This document shows positions 9,170-20,305 of a stretch of DNA of 64,000 nt, piece after piece (position 1 is the first letter of the stretch; each line of letters begins with the position of its first letter). Under the pieces are notes generated by a model that searched no databases, was not told the origin of the DNA, and saw only the letters and a program-made list of their open reading frames with translations. The translations under genes were made by a program, and so were the position numbers. Where the stretch lies: assembly GCA_001644045.1 (NCBI GenBank), contig LUUF01000050.1, positions 62,001-126,000 on the forward strand. Reading direction: 5' to 3'. Origin of the DNA: Methylomonas methanica (GTDB taxonomy: Bacteria; Pseudomonadota; Gammaproteobacteria; Methylococcales; Methylomonadaceae).

Positions 9170-10670
9170 AGAAATTTTATTAGTAGCAGACGTTTTTGCT
9201 AACGAAAAAGAAATAGACAAGGAAATTATCTTTCAGGCCATTGAATCCGCTTTGGAAGCGGCGACTGTCAAGCGTTACGAAAATCCAATTAAGGCTAGAG
9301 TAGCCATTGATCGCCATACCGGCGATTATTCGACCTATCGTCGCTGGCTGGTGGTCGATGCCAATCCGGAAATCAACGGCGATGTCGAGTATCCCGGCTG
9401 GCAGGTATTGCTGGAAGTTGCCCAATTCGATAATCCCGATATTCAAATCGGTGATTATGTGGAAGAAGAGATCGAGTCGGTCGATTTTTGCCGGATTGCC
9501 GCGCAAACCGCCAAACAAGTCATTATCCAAAAGGTGCGCGAAGCCGAGCGTAAGAAAATTGTCGAAGCCTATCAGGATCGGGTTGGCGAGTTAGTCACCG
9601 GCGTGGTCAAGCGTTTGGAAAAAGGTAGTGTTTATCTGGATTTGGGCGGCCATGTCGAGGCCTATATTGCCCGCGAGGATATGATCCCGAAAGAGCCGGT
9701 TAGAATGGGCGATAGGGTGCGCGGCTACTTAAAAGCCGTACGCTCCGAGCCGCGCGGCCCGCAATTGTTTGTTAGCCGTACCGCGCCGGAATTACTGATT
9801 GCGCTGTTTCGCTTGGAAGTGCCGGAAGTGGGTGAAGGTTTGATCGATATTTTGGCGGCGGCTCGCGATCCCGGTTCCCGCGCTAAAATCGCCGTCAGAG
9901 CCAACGACCCGCGCCTGGATCCCATCGGTGCTTGTGTCGGTATGCGCGGTTCTAGGGTGCAAGCGATTTCCAATGAACTGGCCGGTGAGCGGGTAGATAT
10001 CATTTTGTGGAACGGCAACGATGCGCAGTTCGTGATCAATGCGATGTCGCCGGCGGAAATTCAGTCCATCGTGGTCGACGAAGACAAGCACAGCATGGAT
10101 GTGGCGGTTGCTACCGACAGTTTGTCGCAAGCCATCGGTCGTGGTGGTCAAAACGTGCGCTTGGCTACCGAGTTGACCGGTTGGGAGTTGAACATTCAAG
10201 ACGCCGCGCAAGTGGATAAGAACCATGACGAAGCAGCGGCCAAATCCAAACAACAATTCATGGAATTGCTGGATGTCGATGAGGAAATTGCCGGCATCTT
10301 GGTTGATGTGGGTTTGAATAACATCGAAGAAATTGCCTATATCCCGGTTGATGAAATGCTGGAAATCGAAGGCTTCGACGAGGAATTGGTGGAGGCTTTA
10401 CGTAGCCGCGCCAAAGACGCATTGCTGATCAGCGCGATTGCTTCCGAAGAGAAAATCGAAACTGCTGAGGCCAGCGAAGAATTGTTGGAGATGGAAGGCA
10501 TGGATGAAGAATTGGCACATCAAATGGCTGCCAAGGGCATTGTTACCTTGGACGATCTTGCTGAGCAGGCGATAGACGATATTATCGAATTTACCGGCAT
10601 GACCGAGGAGCGTGCTGGTAAACTAATCATGAAAGCCCGCGAATCTTGGTTCGCAGAGGATAAGGGCTGA
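9159..10670 (+). CDS. nusA: Transcription termination/antitermination factor NusA
   Basis: NusA binds RNA polymerase and modulates pausing, intrinsic termination and antitermination. The GTG start at 9159 is set by a perfect AAAGGAGGT at 9146-9154. Domains in the 503-residue chain are: N-terminal polymerase-binding domain (1-130), S1 domain (about 135-200, [20 protein letters not shown]), two KH domains (about 205-345, with [14 protein letters not shown] and [12 protein letters not shown]), and two C-terminal acidic helix-hairpin repeats (about 360-495). This is the long gammaproteobacterial form. Its own leader carries tandem terminators, which makes autoregulation plausible. Confidence 0.97.
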   Translation: MANKEILLVADVFANEKEIDKEIIFQAIESALEAATVKRYENPIKARVAIDRHTGDYSTYRRWLVVDANPEINGDVEYPGWQVLLEVAQFDNPDIQIGDYVEEEIESVDFCRIAAQTAKQVIIQKVREAERKKIVEAYQDRVGELVTGVVKRLEKGSVYLDLGGHVEAYIAREDMIPKEPVRMGDRVRGYLKAVRSEPRGPQLFVSRTAPELLIALFRLEVPEVGEGLIDILAAARDPGSRAKIAVRANDPRLDPIGACVGMRGSRVQAISNELAGERVDIILWNGNDAQFVINAMSPAEIQSIVVDEDKHSMDVAVATDSLSQAIGRGGQNVRLATELTGWELNIQDAAQVDKNHDEAAAKSKQQFMELLDVDEEIAGILVDVGLNNIEEIAYIPVDEMLEIEGFDEELVEALRSRAKDALLISAIASEEKIETAEASEELLEMEGMDEELAHQMAAKGIVTLDDLAEQAIDDIIEFTGMTEERAGKLIMKARESWFAEDKG

Positions 10671-10684
10671 GGCAGGAGGATACT

Positions 10685-13393
10685 ATGAGCGATAAAACAG
10701 TACAGGAATTGGCAGAGGTTGTTGGCATCCCTTTGGAGCGTTTTTTAGAGCAATTGAAGGAAGCCGGTTTGACAGCCAGCGAGCCCGACGATGTGATAAA
10801 TGACGAAGAGAAAGTCAAACTACTCGCGCACTTGCGTAAGCGCCACGGCAAGTCGGAAGCCGATCAGGAAGCCGCCGCCCCCAAGCGTATTACCTTGAAA
10901 CGCAGTACCAAAACCGAATTAAAGCAATCCACCCCGCCCGGTACAGCAGTGAAAACCGTCAGCGTCGAGGTGCGTAAGCAAAAAACTTACATCAAACGCA
11001 GCGATGCTTCTTCAGGTAACGACGAGCTAAGACAAGCCGAATTAGCCAAGCAAGCCTTGGAAGAACAGAGACGGCAACAGGCTATCGAAGAAGAAAAACG
11101 TAAACACTTGCATGAGCAGAAGTCCGTGCAGGCTGCCCACGAAGAGCAAGTGGTCGGTCAGGAAGCTGTCAAGCCTGGCGAAGTGTCCGCCCCAGCGGTC
11201 ACGGCGACCGCGGAACCGGTTGCTGCGGAACGTCAGGCGACTGAAGAGTTGCCGGTCGTTGCGGAAGCGCAGCCTGCGGTGATCGCTAAGGTGGAAGCTC
11301 CCGCACCGAGCGTGGTGCCGGAGATGACCGAAGAACAGCGTTTGGAAAAAGAAAAGAAAGAAAGGCTGGAAGCTGCGGTGCAAAGAACCGCCGAAAAAGT
11401 CAAACAGAAAGCCGAAGCCAAGCAGCAGCAAACCACGCTGCATAAGAAAAAAGCCGAATTCAAGCCTACTCGAGGCCCGGCTACCGATGGCGACATCGGT
11501 GGCGGCGGCGATGCCGCGCGTCGCGGCGGCAAAGGCAAAAAAGGCAAGGCGCCATCGCGTCGGGAAAAACCCGAATTCGAGATCGATGTTAATCAGGCTA
11601 GACATAAATTCGAAAAACCCGTCGCACCGACTGTTTACGATGTGACCATTCCGGAAACCATCGTGGTTTCGGATTTGGCTGCGAAAATGAATATCAAGGC
11701 TGCGGAAGTCATTAAGCATTTGATGAGGCTGGGCATCATGTCCACGATCAATCAAACCATCGACCAGGAAACGGCGGTGATTTTGGTCGAGGAAATGGGC
11801 CACAAAGCCATCATGCAGAGTGAGGATGATTTTGAACAGGAAATGCTGGCCGAAGTGCAAGGTGAAAGCGACGAGCGTAAAGTTCAGCTGAGAGCGCCTA
11901 TCGTTACCATCATGGGCCACGTCGACCACGGTAAAACCTCTTTGTTGGATTACATCCGCAAAACCCGAGTCGCTGCCGGCGAGGCGGGCGGGATTACTCA
12001 GCACATCGGTGCTTATCAGGTCAAAACCGACCATGGCGCAGTTACTTTCCTGGATACTCCGGGCCATGCGGCGTTTACCGCGATGCGGGCGCGGGGCGCG
12101 GAAGTAACCGACATCGTGATCGTGGTGGTTGCAGCCGACGACGGCGTGATGCCGCAAACCAAGGAAGCTATCGATCACGCTCGCGCCGCGAATGTGCCTA
12201 TCATCGTCGCGTTGAACAAAATCGATAAACCGGAAGCTAATCCGGATCGCGTCATGCAGGAGCTGGCTACCTTGAATGTGGTGCCGGAAGAGTGGGGCGG
12301 CGATGTGCAGTTCCTGAAAGTATCGGCCAAAGTCGGTACCGGTATCGACGAATTGATCGAAGCACTGATCGTTCAGGCGGAAGTTCTGGAATTGAAAGCG
12401 CCGGTTGACGGCATCGCCTCCGGTATTTGTATCGAATCGCGTCTCGACAGAGGCCGCGGTGCGGTAGCCACCATATTGATTCAGAAAGGTACGTTGAGCA
12501 AAGGCGAGTTCGTCCTTTGTGGGCACGAATACGGACGGATTCGGGCGATGTTCGACGAGAATGCGCACGCTATTAAATCGGCCGGCCCCAGTATGCCGGT
12601 GGAAATTCTCGGTTTGTCCGGTACTCCGGACGCCGGCGACGAGTTTCTGGTGGTGCAAAACGAGCGTGTCGCGCGGGAACTGGCAGCTCACCGGGAAGAC
12701 CGTAAACGCTCCAACCGTCACGCCGCGCAACATGCGTCGAAATTGGACGATGTGTTCTCGCGGATGTCTGCCGGCGAAACTTCCACGCTCAACGTCGTTA
12801 TCAAAACCGATGTTCAGGGCAGTTTGGAAGCCTTGCGCGAATCTTTGGTCGGCTTGTCTACCGAAGAAGTGCAAGTTAAATGCATTTTCGGCGGTGTCGG
12901 CGGTATCAACGAAGGCGACGCCAACTTGGCTTTGGCGTCCAGCGCGATTCTGATCGGTTTCAACGTGCGTGCCGATGCGGTAGCCCGGAAATTGATCGAA
13001 GAAAAAGACATCGATCTGCATTACTACAGCATCATTTACGAAGCGATCGACGAAGTGAAACGGGCGATCAGTGGTATGTTGGCGCCGGAGATTCAGGAAA
13101 AAATCGTCGGTCTGGCCGAGGTGCGGGATGTGTTCCGTTCGCCGAAATTCGGCGCGGTTGCCGGTTGTATGGTTATCGACGGTTTCGTCAAACGCAATCT
13201 GCCGATTCGCGTACTGCGCAACAACGTGGTGATTTACGAAGGCCAGCTGGAATCCTTGCGCCGCTTCAAGGACGATGTCAATGAAGTGAAAATGGGCATG
13301 GAATGCGGTATTGGCGTGAAAAACTACAACGACGTGCAAAACGGCGATCAGATCGAAGTATTTGAACGTATCGAAGTCAGACGGGAAATCTAA
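10685..13393 (+). CDS. infB: Translation initiation factor IF-2
   Basis: IF-2 is the GTPase that delivers initiator tRNA to the 30S subunit. The 902-residue protein has an N-terminal IF2N domain (1-55) and a long charged Lys/Glu/Ala-rich linker. A second IF2N domain lies near 315-370. The G domain follows, with [20 protein letters not shown] and NKID, and then domains II-IV. RBS GGCAGGAGG precedes ATG 10685. A 785-residue open frame on the opposite strand is a codon-bias shadow. Confidence 0.97.
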   Translation: MSDKTVQELAEVVGIPLERFLEQLKEAGLTASEPDDVINDEEKVKLLAHLRKRHGKSEADQEAAAPKRITLKRSTKTELKQSTPPGTAVKTVSVEVRKQKTYIKRSDASSGNDELRQAELAKQALEEQRRQQAIEEEKRKHLHEQKSVQAAHEEQVVGQEAVKPGEVSAPAVTATAEPVAAERQATEELPVVAEAQPAVIAKVEAPAPSVVPEMTEEQRLEKEKKERLEAAVQRTAEKVKQKAEAKQQQTTLHKKKAEFKPTRGPATDGDIGGGGDAARRGGKGKKGKAPSRREKPEFEIDVNQARHKFEKPVAPTVYDVTIPETIVVSDLAAKMNIKAAEVIKHLMRLGIMSTINQTIDQETAVILVEEMGHKAIMQSEDDFEQEMLAEVQGESDERKVQLRAPIVTIMGHVDHGKTSLLDYIRKTRVAAGEAGGITQHIGAYQVKTDHGAVTFLDTPGHAAFTAMRARGAEVTDIVIVVVAADDGVMPQTKEAIDHARAANVPIIVALNKIDKPEANPDRVMQELATLNVVPEEWGGDVQFLKVSAKVGTGIDELIEALIVQAEVLELKAPVDGIASGICIESRLDRGRGAVATILIQKGTLSKGEFVLCGHEYGRIRAMFDENAHAIKSAGPSMPVEILGLSGTPDAGDEFLVVQNERVARELAAHREDRKRSNRHAAQHASKLDDVFSRMSAGETSTLNVVIKTDVQGSLEALRESLVGLSTEEVQVKCIFGGVGGINEGDANLALASSAILIGFNVRADAVARKLIEEKDIDLHYYSIIYEAIDEVKRAISGMLAPEIQEKIVGLAEVRDVFRSPKFGAVAGCMVIDGFVKRNLPIRVLRNNVVIYEGQLESLRRFKDDVNEVKMGMECGIGVKNYNDVQNGDQIEVFERIEVRREI

Positions 13394-13809
13394 TGGCAAG
13401 AGAGTTCGGCCGCAGTCAGCGGGTGGCGTCGGAAATGCAGAAAGAATTGGCGTCGATATTACAGCGCGATGTCGACGACAGCCGCTTGGGTTTTGTCACG
13501 ATCAACGACGTTGAGCTGTCCAAGGACTTGGCGGTTGCCAAAATCTTCGTGACGGTGTTGGATGCTCAGGACGATGCCGCTAAGCGTGCGAATGTGAAAG
13601 TGCTTAACGAGATTTCGCCGTTTATCCGTCACGAGTTGGCTAAGCGTATGCGTTTGCGGCATATCTCCGAATTGCATTTTTACTACGACCATTCTTTCGA
13701 TACCGGTATGCGCGTCGCCGAGTTACTTGGCGATTTGCATCACGACGAGGGACATGACGCTAGTGCAGCGCCGGAAGACGTTGTCGATAAATCGCAACAG
13801 GACGATTGA
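13393..13809 (+). CDS. rbfA: Ribosome-binding factor A
   Basis: RbfA is a KH-fold 30S assembly factor needed for 16S 5'-end maturation and cold adaptation. The 138-residue protein begins [20 protein letters not shown] and has LGFVTINDVELSKDLAVAKIFVTV and the C-terminal ELHFYYDHSFDTGMRVAELL, all typical. The ATG overlaps the infB stop as TAATG, so translation is coupled. Confidence 0.96.
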   Translation: MAREFGRSQRVASEMQKELASILQRDVDDSRLGFVTINDVELSKDLAVAKIFVTVLDAQDDAAKRANVKVLNEISPFIRHELAKRMRLRHISELHFYYDHSFDTGMRVAELLGDLHHDEGHDASAAPEDVVDKSQQDD

Positions 13810-14726
13810 TGGCAAAACGTAAGTCCGGGCGCGATGTGCATGGCATCGTGCTGCTCGACAAACGTTTAGGCGCATCGTCCAATCAGGCGTTGCAGGAAGT
13901 CAGGCGATTGTTCAATGCCAATAAGGCCGGGCATACCGGGGCGCTGGATCCACTAGCTACCGGCTTATTGCCCTTATGCTTTGGTGAGGCGACCAAGGTG
14001 TCGGCGTTGATGCTGGATGACGATAAGCGTTACCAGGTAACGATACAGCTGGGCGTGATGACCGATACCGGCGACAGCGAAGGTAAAATCGTCGCCGAAA
14101 TGCCGGTACCGGCGCTGGATGACGAGCGATTGCAGGCTTGTTTGCAGCATTTCACCGGGCCGATAGAGCAGGTGCCGCCGATGTATTCGGCGCTCAAGCA
14201 TCAAGGCAAGAAGTTATATGAGTTGGCTAGGGAAGGCAAAACCGTAGACCGACAGCCCAGGGCAATCACTATTTATGAATTGCACTTATTAAGTGTCGAT
14301 ACCGAAGCGGGGCAATTGACGCTGGATGTATTTTGCTCCAAAGGCACTTATATCCGCTCGCTGGCCGAGGATATAGGCCATTGGCTGGGGACTTGCGGCA
14401 CGGTAACCGCGCTACGCAGAACCAAGGCGGGTATGTTCGATCTGGAGCAAGCTTATACCTTGCAGCAGTTGCAGGCCATGGACTCCGAGCAATTGCAGAA
14501 TACCTTGATTGCGCTGGATGCGCCGCTGCAAAGCATACCCGACGCATGTTTGTCTTTAGAGCAAGCCGAAAAGATCAAGCAGGGACAGCGTATAGCCTTT
14601 AACGGGGGGATGGTCGGTCAGGTCAGAATATACTCGCCGCAAGCCTTTTTGGGGTTGGGAGAAATCCTATTGGATGGTAAACTAGCGCCGAAAAAACTAT
14701 TTCATTTGGAAGATCAAGCAACTTGA
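13809..14726 (+). CDS. truB: tRNA pseudouridine-55 synthase
   Basis: TruB makes the universal pseudouridine 55 in the T-loop of tRNAs. The ATG at 13809 overlaps the rbfA stop as TGATG; the in-frame TTG three bases upstream is less likely. The 305-residue chain has KAGHTGALDPLATGLLPLC with the catalytic aspartate, VPPMYSALKHQGKKLYELAR and the C-terminal PUA-like domain. It closes the rimP-truB block; rpsO begins 110 bp later. Confidence 0.96.
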   Translation: MAKRKSGRDVHGIVLLDKRLGASSNQALQEVRRLFNANKAGHTGALDPLATGLLPLCFGEATKVSALMLDDDKRYQVTIQLGVMTDTGDSEGKIVAEMPVPALDDERLQACLQHFTGPIEQVPPMYSALKHQGKKLYELAREGKTVDRQPRAITIYELHLLSVDTEAGQLTLDVFCSKGTYIRSLAEDIGHWLGTCGTVTALRRTKAGMFDLEQAYTLQQLQAMDSEQLQNTLIALDAPLQSIPDACLSLEQAEKIKQGQRIAFNGGMVGQVRIYSPQAFLGLGEILLDGKLAPKKLFHLEDQAT

Positions 14727-14836
14727 TTATCCAGGAAAAAACCGCAAAGTTTCTACACCCTATTGTGGAAATAGCGGCTACACGGTCATCAAACGATGGC
14801 CTTTATTCAATCAAAATTAATCGATAGGGATTAAGA

Positions 14837-15106
14837 ATGTCATTAACCGCAGAACAAAAAAAAGCAATCGTTGAAGAATATCGTTTGTCAGATACCGATA
14901 CAGGTTCAACCGAAGTTCAAGTTGCCTTGTTGACCGCCAACATCAATCAACTGACTCCGCATTTTGCGACTCATAAAAAAGACAACCACTCGCGCCGCGG
15001 CTTGCTGCGCATGGTAAACCAACGCCGCAAATTGTTGGATTACCTGAAAAACACAGAAGTTGCGCGTTATCGTTCGTTGATCGAACGTTTGGGCATCCGT
15101 AAGTAG
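14837..15106 (+). CDS. rpsO: 30S ribosomal protein S15
   Basis: S15 is a primary 16S rRNA-binding protein of the platform. The 89-residue protein has the full family length and motifs ([43 protein letters not shown]). In E. coli it represses its own mRNA through a leader pseudoknot; the 110-bp space before this gene is compatible with that but no clear fold was established. Confidence 0.97.
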   Translation: MSLTAEQKKAIVEEYRLSDTDTGSTEVQVALLTANINQLTPHFATHKKDNHSRRGLLRMVNQRRKLLDYLKNTEVARYRSLIERLGIRK

Positions 15107-15116
15107 CACAAAACTG

Positions 15117-15141
15117 GAAACGGCGCATCGGGCGCCGTTTC
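15117..15141 (+). terminator. Stem-loop between rpsO and pnp
   Basis: A perfect 10-bp stem (GAAACGGCGC with GCGCCGTTTC) and a five-base loop, only weakly followed by T. It sits where E. coli has the rpsO attenuator and the RNase III site that controls pnp mRNA. Confidence 0.6.
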
Positions 15142-15189
15142 TGCTTTAAGGCACATTTCAGCATAACCTTTAAACAAAGGAACCTTATA

Positions 15190-17268
15190 GTGAATCCTAT
15201 CAGGAAAGAATTTCAGTACGGCGATCGTCTCGTCACCTTATCCACCGGTGAAATTGCCCGCCAAGCCAATGGCGCGGTGATGATCGATGTCGAAGGCACC
15301 TCGCTGCTGGTGACAGTGGTAGGTAAAAAAGAAGCTAGCGGCGGCGATTTTTTCCCGCTTACCGTTAACTACCAGGAAAAAGCATTTGCGGCCGGTAAAA
15401 TCCCCGGCGGATTTTTCAAACGTGAAGGCCGTCCTAGCGAAACAGAAACCCTGATTTCCCGCCTGATCGACAGACCGATTCGTCCGCTGTTTCCGGAAGG
15501 TTTCACTAACGAAGTACAAATTATTGCTACTGTCGTGTCGCTGAATCCGGAAGTGGACACCGAAATTCCAGCCCTGCTGGGTGCTTCCGCCGCTTTGGCC
15601 GTATCCGGCTTGCCTTTCAACGGCCCGTTGGGCGCGGCTTGCGTCGGTTATAAAGACGGTGCCTATTTACTTAATCCGGACAAACCAGCACTGAAAGAAT
15701 CGCAACTGCAATTGGTTGTTGCCGGTACTCAGCATGCGGTACTAATGGTCGAATCCGAAGCGGATTTGCTCTCCGAAGAAGTAATGTTGGGTGCGGTTTT
15801 GTTCGGTCACGAACAAATGCAGGTAGCGATCAACGCGATCAACGAATTTGCTGCTACCGTCGGTACTCCGGCTGTGGCCTGGACACCAGCAGAAACCAAC
15901 ACTGCTTTGAAAGCCGCAGTGGCCGCCGAAGCCGAGCAAAGCATAAAAGCGGCTTACCAGGTTGCGGAAAAACTGGTCAGACAAGACACACTTAGCGCGA
16001 TCAGGAGCGCGGTAGTTGAAAAACTGACTGCCGATGGCCTATATAACGAAAAAGATATCCGCAACGTCATCGAGCATCTGGAATACGACGTGGTGCGTGG
16101 CGCGATTCTGAACGACCGTAAACGTATCGACGGCCGCGATCTGACCACCGTCAGACCGATTACAGTTAGAACCGGCGTGCTGCCTAGAACCCATGGTTCT
16201 GCGTTATTTACCCGCGGCGAAACTCAAGCGCTGGTTGTGGCGACGCTGGGTACCGAGCGCGATGCGCAAATCATCGATGCACTGTCCGGCGAGTACAAAG
16301 ACCCGTTCATGCTGCATTACAATTTTCCTCCGTACAGCGTTGGTGAAACCGGTTTTGTCGGTTCGCCAAAGCGTCGCGAAATCGGCCACGGCCGCTTGGC
16401 GAAACGCGGTGTGGCGGCAGTATTGCCTAACATGGCGGAATTTCCTTACGTGATCCGCGTGGTTTCGGAAATCACCGAATCCAACGGCTCCAGCTCCATG
16501 GCGTCAGTCTGCGGTAGCAGCTTGGCGCTGATGGACGCCGGTGTGCCTATCAAAGCACCGGTTGCCGGTATCGCGATGGGGCTGATCAAGGAAGGCGATA
16601 AATTCGCGGTATTGTCCGACATCCTGGGTGACGAAGATCATTTAGGCGACATGGACTTTAAAGTGGCCGGTTCCGAAAACGGCGTCACCGCGCTGCAAAT
16701 GGACATCAAGATTGATGGCATCACCGCTGAAATCATGAAAGTCGCACTGGAACAAGCCAAACAAGGCCGTCTGCACATTTTGGGCGAGATGAACAAAGCT
16801 TTGTCCAGCACCCGTTCCGAAATGTCCGACTTTGCACCGCGCATCATCACGTTTAAAATTGATCCGGCTAAAATTCGCGAAGTTATCGGTAAAGGCGGCG
16901 TCACCATCCGCGCCATCACCGAACAAACCGGCGCCAGCATCGATTTGACCGACGATGGTGTAGTGAATGTTGCTTCTGTCGACAGAGCGGCCGGCGAAGA
17001 AGCCAGACGCATGATCGAAGAAATCACTGCCGAAGTCGAAGTGGGCAAAACCTATGAAGGCAAAGTCGTGCGCTTGATGGACTTCGGTGCGTTTGTAACC
17101 ATTCTGCCGGGCAAAGACGGTTTGGTGCATATTTCGCAAATCTCCGACGAGCGCGTTGAAAAAGTCAGCGACAAACTGTCGGAAGGCGATGTAGTAAAAG
17201 TCAAAGTGCTGGAAATAGACCGTCAAGGTCGCGTGCGCTTGAGCATGAAAGAAGTCGATAGCGAATAG
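15190..17268 (+). CDS. pnp: Polyribonucleotide nucleotidyltransferase
   Basis: PNPase degrades RNA 3' to 5' with phosphate and is part of the degradosome. The GTG start at 15190 is preceded by AAAGGA at 15176-15181. The 692-residue chain has two RNase PH domains (first with [20 protein letters not shown], second with [16 protein letters not shown] and [17 protein letters not shown]). A KH domain ([15 protein letters not shown]) and a C-terminal S1 domain ([20 protein letters not shown]) follow. It is intact, follows rpsO as in most gammaproteobacteria, and ends at a clear terminator. Confidence 0.97.
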   Translation: MNPIRKEFQYGDRLVTLSTGEIARQANGAVMIDVEGTSLLVTVVGKKEASGGDFFPLTVNYQEKAFAAGKIPGGFFKREGRPSETETLISRLIDRPIRPLFPEGFTNEVQIIATVVSLNPEVDTEIPALLGASAALAVSGLPFNGPLGAACVGYKDGAYLLNPDKPALKESQLQLVVAGTQHAVLMVESEADLLSEEVMLGAVLFGHEQMQVAINAINEFAATVGTPAVAWTPAETNTALKAAVAAEAEQSIKAAYQVAEKLVRQDTLSAIRSAVVEKLTADGLYNEKDIRNVIEHLEYDVVRGAILNDRKRIDGRDLTTVRPITVRTGVLPRTHGSALFTRGETQALVVATLGTERDAQIIDALSGEYKDPFMLHYNFPPYSVGETGFVGSPKRREIGHGRLAKRGVAAVLPNMAEFPYVIRVVSEITESNGSSSMASVCGSSLALMDAGVPIKAPVAGIAMGLIKEGDKFAVLSDILGDEDHLGDMDFKVAGSENGVTALQMDIKIDGITAEIMKVALEQAKQGRLHILGEMNKALSSTRSEMSDFAPRIITFKIDPAKIREVIGKGGVTIRAITEQTGASIDLTDDGVVNVASVDRAAGEEARRMIEEITAEVEVGKTYEGKVVRLMDFGAFVTILPGKDGLVHISQISDERVEKVSDKLSEGDVVKVKVLEIDRQGRVRLSMKEVDSE

Positions 17269-17295
17269 GCTTTAGGTTAGTTCGACTCCGCAATG

Positions 17296-17319
17296 AAAGG
17301 GCCGTAAGGCCCTTTTTTT
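17296..17319 (+). terminator. Intrinsic terminator after pnp
   Basis: AAAGGGCC (17296-17303), loop GTAA, GGCCCTTT (17308-17315) and a seven-T run. Confidence 0.9.
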
Positions 17320-17476
17320 GTGGCTGGGATTTTATTGGGCTATGAATGTAAGTTGACTTTTTGCCTGGTGCTTATCAGTATTGAACTCTAATCGTCCTGT
17401 TAAAGCGGTTGAACGGCATTGATCTTTTACAGGTCAGCGCTCACGGTTTAATTCTATTCGGAGGTTTCAAAGCGCT

Positions 17477-19129
17477 ATGAGCACTGCCAAATTCGACACG
17501 ATTGGACAATACCTCCTCAAACGCCTATATCAGGCCGGTGTAAAAGACATCTTTGGTGTGCCGGGCGACTATGTGCTGGGATTTTACGATCTGATGATAA
17601 AAAGTCAGGTTCGGCATATCGGTACCACCAGGGAGGATTCGGCAGCCTTCGCGGCCGACGGTTACGCGCGTTGCGTGGGCATGGGCGCGTTAGCGGTGAC
17701 CTACGGCGTCGGCGCATTGAACACCGTCAATGCGATTGCCGGCGCTTATGCGGAATCCTCGCCGGTGGTGCTTATCAGCGGCGCACCCGGCGTCAGCGAG
17801 CAAAAAGACGATCCGCTAATTCACCATCGTTTTGGGCCTTTTACGTTCCAGCGGGAAATTTTCGAACGCATTAGCTGTGCGTCGGTGGTGCTAAACGATC
17901 CGGTGATAGCCTTCCGGCAAATCGACCATGCCATCGAAGCGGCGCGCCGTTTTTGTAAGCCGGTTTACATCGAGCTTCCCCGCGATTTGGTGATGGCGGA
18001 AGGCTATCCGATGCCGACCGAAACAGTGGAAAAATTTACCAGCGACGAAGCGGCATTATCCGAAGCGATTGCGGAAACAATGACGCTGCTATCCAAGGCC
18101 GTGTCGCCGATGATCGTCGCGGGTGTTGAGTTGCATAGACGCGGGCTGCAAGGCGCTTTGGCCGATTTCGTTGAGCGTACCTGCTTGCCCGTGGTTGCCA
18201 CGCTAACCGGTAAATCGGTAATGTCCGAGCGGCATCCGGCTTATCTAGGGATTTACGAAGGCGCGATGAGTTCTGAGGCAGTGCGCGATAGAGTCGAAAA
18301 ATCCGATTTGCTGTTGATGTTGGGCGTGACCTTGAATGAAATCGATACCGGCATTTATACGGCAAAATTAAATTCCCATTCGACCATCCGCGCCGCGTTG
18401 AACGAGGTGGTGATCAGCGCGCATCGCTATCCAGGTATCGCCTTGGAAGATTTTCTCGGTGCTTTGGCTAGTTCGGTTAGCCTATCCAGCAGAGAGGTGG
18501 TATCCAGTCCAAAGCCGCCTGAAAGCATTGCGTTTCCCGAGCCCGACCGGCCAATTACTACGGCTCGATTGGTTGAGAGGCTAAATAGTGCGCTGAGCAA
18601 CGACATGATCGTGGTGTGCGATGTCGGCGATTGCCTGTTTGCGGCTATCGATTTACGTGTCCACGAGCAAAGCGAGTTTCTGGCTTCGGCTTTTTACACC
18701 ACGATGGGCTTTGCCGTACCGGCCGCGCTCGGTGCGCAAATCGCTCGTCCGGATCGGCGGGCATTGATTTTGGTTGGCGACGGTGCTTTTCAAATGACCG
18801 GGACCGAACTGTCCACCCATGCGCGCCTTGGTTTAAATCCCATCGTGGTGGTGTTTAACAACGGTGGCTACAGCACGGAACGCTGCATTCTTGAAGGCCC
18901 GTTCAACGATATTAATCCGTGGCGATTTGATCGTTTGGGAGAGCTATTCGGTCCGCTGGCGGGTTACGAGGCGGCTACCGAAGCTGAATTTGAAGAGGCT
19001 CTGCTTAATGCTCTGGATAACCACGGTATGCCCAGTATTATTAATGTCCACCTAGCGGCCGATGACTCGTCCGAAGCGATGAAACGGCTTGCCGAGCATT
19101 TACAGTCGAAGATCAAAAGGGATGCGTGA
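17477..19129 (+). CDS. Thiamine-diphosphate 2-oxo-acid decarboxylase (pyruvate/indolepyruvate decarboxylase family)
   Basis: The 550-residue enzyme belongs to the pyruvate/indolepyruvate/phenylpyruvate decarboxylase group, which releases CO2 from a 2-oxo acid to give an aldehyde. All catalytic residues of that group can be placed: Asp31 (VPGDYVL), the ThDP-activating Glu53 (TTREDS), the His116-His117 pair (LIHHRFG) and Glu468 (GGYSTERCI). The ThDP-Mg motif starts at GDGAF (434-438) and ends at NNGG (461-464). The HH pair separates it from acetolactate synthase and oxidases. The substrate is unknown; pyruvate or aromatic or branched 2-oxo acids are possible. GGAGG at 17460-17464 precedes ATG 17477. 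It stands alone after the pnp terminator. Confidence 0.88.
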   Translation: MSTAKFDTIGQYLLKRLYQAGVKDIFGVPGDYVLGFYDLMIKSQVRHIGTTREDSAAFAADGYARCVGMGALAVTYGVGALNTVNAIAGAYAESSPVVLISGAPGVSEQKDDPLIHHRFGPFTFQREIFERISCASVVLNDPVIAFRQIDHAIEAARRFCKPVYIELPRDLVMAEGYPMPTETVEKFTSDEAALSEAIAETMTLLSKAVSPMIVAGVELHRRGLQGALADFVERTCLPVVATLTGKSVMSERHPAYLGIYEGAMSSEAVRDRVEKSDLLLMLGVTLNEIDTGIYTAKLNSHSTIRAALNEVVISAHRYPGIALEDFLGALASSVSLSSREVVSSPKPPESIAFPEPDRPITTARLVERLNSALSNDMIVVCDVGDCLFAAIDLRVHEQSEFLASAFYTTMGFAVPAALGAQIARPDRRALILVGDGAFQMTGTELSTHARLGLNPIVVVFNNGGYSTERCILEGPFNDINPWRFDRLGELFGPLAGYEAATEAEFEEALLNALDNHGMPSIINVHLAADDSSEAMKRLAEHLQSKIKRDA

Positions 19130-19253
19130 GCGGCGAGTCTTTATCCCGGCAATCCGGTTTATCGGGTAGGCAATTATAATCGGCTTGCCGAGTCGAATTT
19201 TCGGCAGAGTGTATCTAAACTAAGCGCTCCCCTTAATCAACCTCTATAACGCT

Positions 19254-20213
19254 ATGCAAATCGCCAACTGTTATCTCGAACCAGCCAGCTACGCCGTTGA
19301 TTTTGAGGATATAAGGTATGTGCGAAATTTGGTGTTTGTCGTCGAACAGCAAATACCGTTAGAGGTGGAATTCGACGAACTCGATCCGGATTGCCATCAT
19401 TTTTTGGTGCGGGATCTCGATTACCGGCCCATCGCTACCTGTCGGCTCTCGCTGGAGGGCAAAGTCGGGCGGATGGCGGTTCTGCGCGAATGGCGGGGTC
19501 AAGGTGTCGGCGAGTCATTATTGCGTGCAACAATCGACAAAGCCCGCAACCTGGGGCTGACCAGCATTATCGCCAGCGCGCAACTTACCGCGTTGGGGTT
19601 CTACCAAAAGTTTGGTTTTGCCGCTGAAGGCGAAGTGTTTGGCGAAGCCGGCATTCCGCATCAGGCTATTCGGCTCATGTTACAGCCGCGCGAGCAAACG
19701 GTGCGGTCGATACCTCAGGTCCAAGAGGTTGCTGTCGAAGCCGTCCGGCTGGAAACAATCGAGTCGACCTTGGTCGCTATTCGGGAATTGATAATGGCGG
19801 CGCGGCGGCAGATTTATATTTACAGCCGGGATCTGGATTATGCCTTATATGGGCAAAAAGACATTGCTGAGTCTCTGAAACAGTTTGCTCTCGGCAATCG
19901 TAACGCTAGTGTGCAAATCATTGTCCAGGATCCGACCAGCCTGCGCAATCAGGTTCATCCTGTCGTGGAATTGGCTCAGCGTTTACCGTCGTATTTTCTG
20001 ATTCGCGTTCCGGATGAAGCCGAGGATTTGCAATACGCCTCTGCTTTTGTGGCCAATGATAGCGACGGTTATTTATTTCGCTTGCTCGGTAATCGCTACG
20101 AGGGACATTGGAGTCCGAGCTTGCCGGCACGTAATCGGCCGTTGTGCGAGGAGTTCGAGCGGGTCTGGCAACGCTCAAGCGCTTGTGCGGAATTTAGGGC
20201 ATTGAGTTTGTAA
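19254..20213 (+). CDS. GNAT acetyltransferase fused to a phospholipase-D-like (DUF7931-type) domain
   Basis: The 319-residue protein has two parts. Residues 1-145 are a GNAT fold: FVVEQQIPLEVEFDELD, then the acetyl-CoA loop region MAVLREWRGQGVGESLLRA with the R/Q-x-x-G-x-G/A signature, and ALGFYQKFGF. Residues of about 165-319 (IRELIMAARRQIYIYSRDLD, VQIIVQDPTSLRNQVHPVVE, NRPLCEEFERVWQRSS) resemble the phospholipase-D-like fold often appended to such acetyltransferases. The HKD catalytic motif is not evident, so this half is probably a binding domain. Substrates are unknown. Its 3' end shares a bidirectional terminator with the OmpA-like gene. Confidence 0.75.
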   Translation: MQIANCYLEPASYAVDFEDIRYVRNLVFVVEQQIPLEVEFDELDPDCHHFLVRDLDYRPIATCRLSLEGKVGRMAVLREWRGQGVGESLLRATIDKARNLGLTSIIASAQLTALGFYQKFGFAAEGEVFGEAGIPHQAIRLMLQPREQTVRSIPQVQEVAVEAVRLETIESTLVAIRELIMAARRQIYIYSRDLDYALYGQKDIAESLKQFALGNRNASVQIIVQDPTSLRNQVHPVVELAQRLPSYFLIRVPDEAEDLQYASAFVANDSDGYLFRLLGNRYEGHWSPSLPARNRPLCEEFERVWQRSSACAEFRALSL

Positions 20214-20243
20214 TTTATTTGACCTTTCTCGCGCGCACGACAT

Positions 20244-20271
20244 AAAAAACCCGCCTTGCGGCGGGTTTTTT
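20244..20271. terminator. Bidirectional intrinsic terminator
   Basis: Twelve-base arms AAAAAACCCGCC (20244-20255) and GGCGGGTTTTTT (20260-20271) with a TTGC loop. It serves both the 19254-20213 gene and the convergent OmpA-like gene. Confidence 0.93.
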
Positions 20272-20305
20272 GCGCTGAATCAATTGACTTGATCGGGTCT
20301 TGTTA

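Noticed and set aside
11042-13399. 785-residue open frame on the minus strand
   Set aside because: It lies wholly antisense to infB and mirrors its codon bias; there is no ribosome site and the composition (His/Phe/Gln-rich) is that of a shadow.
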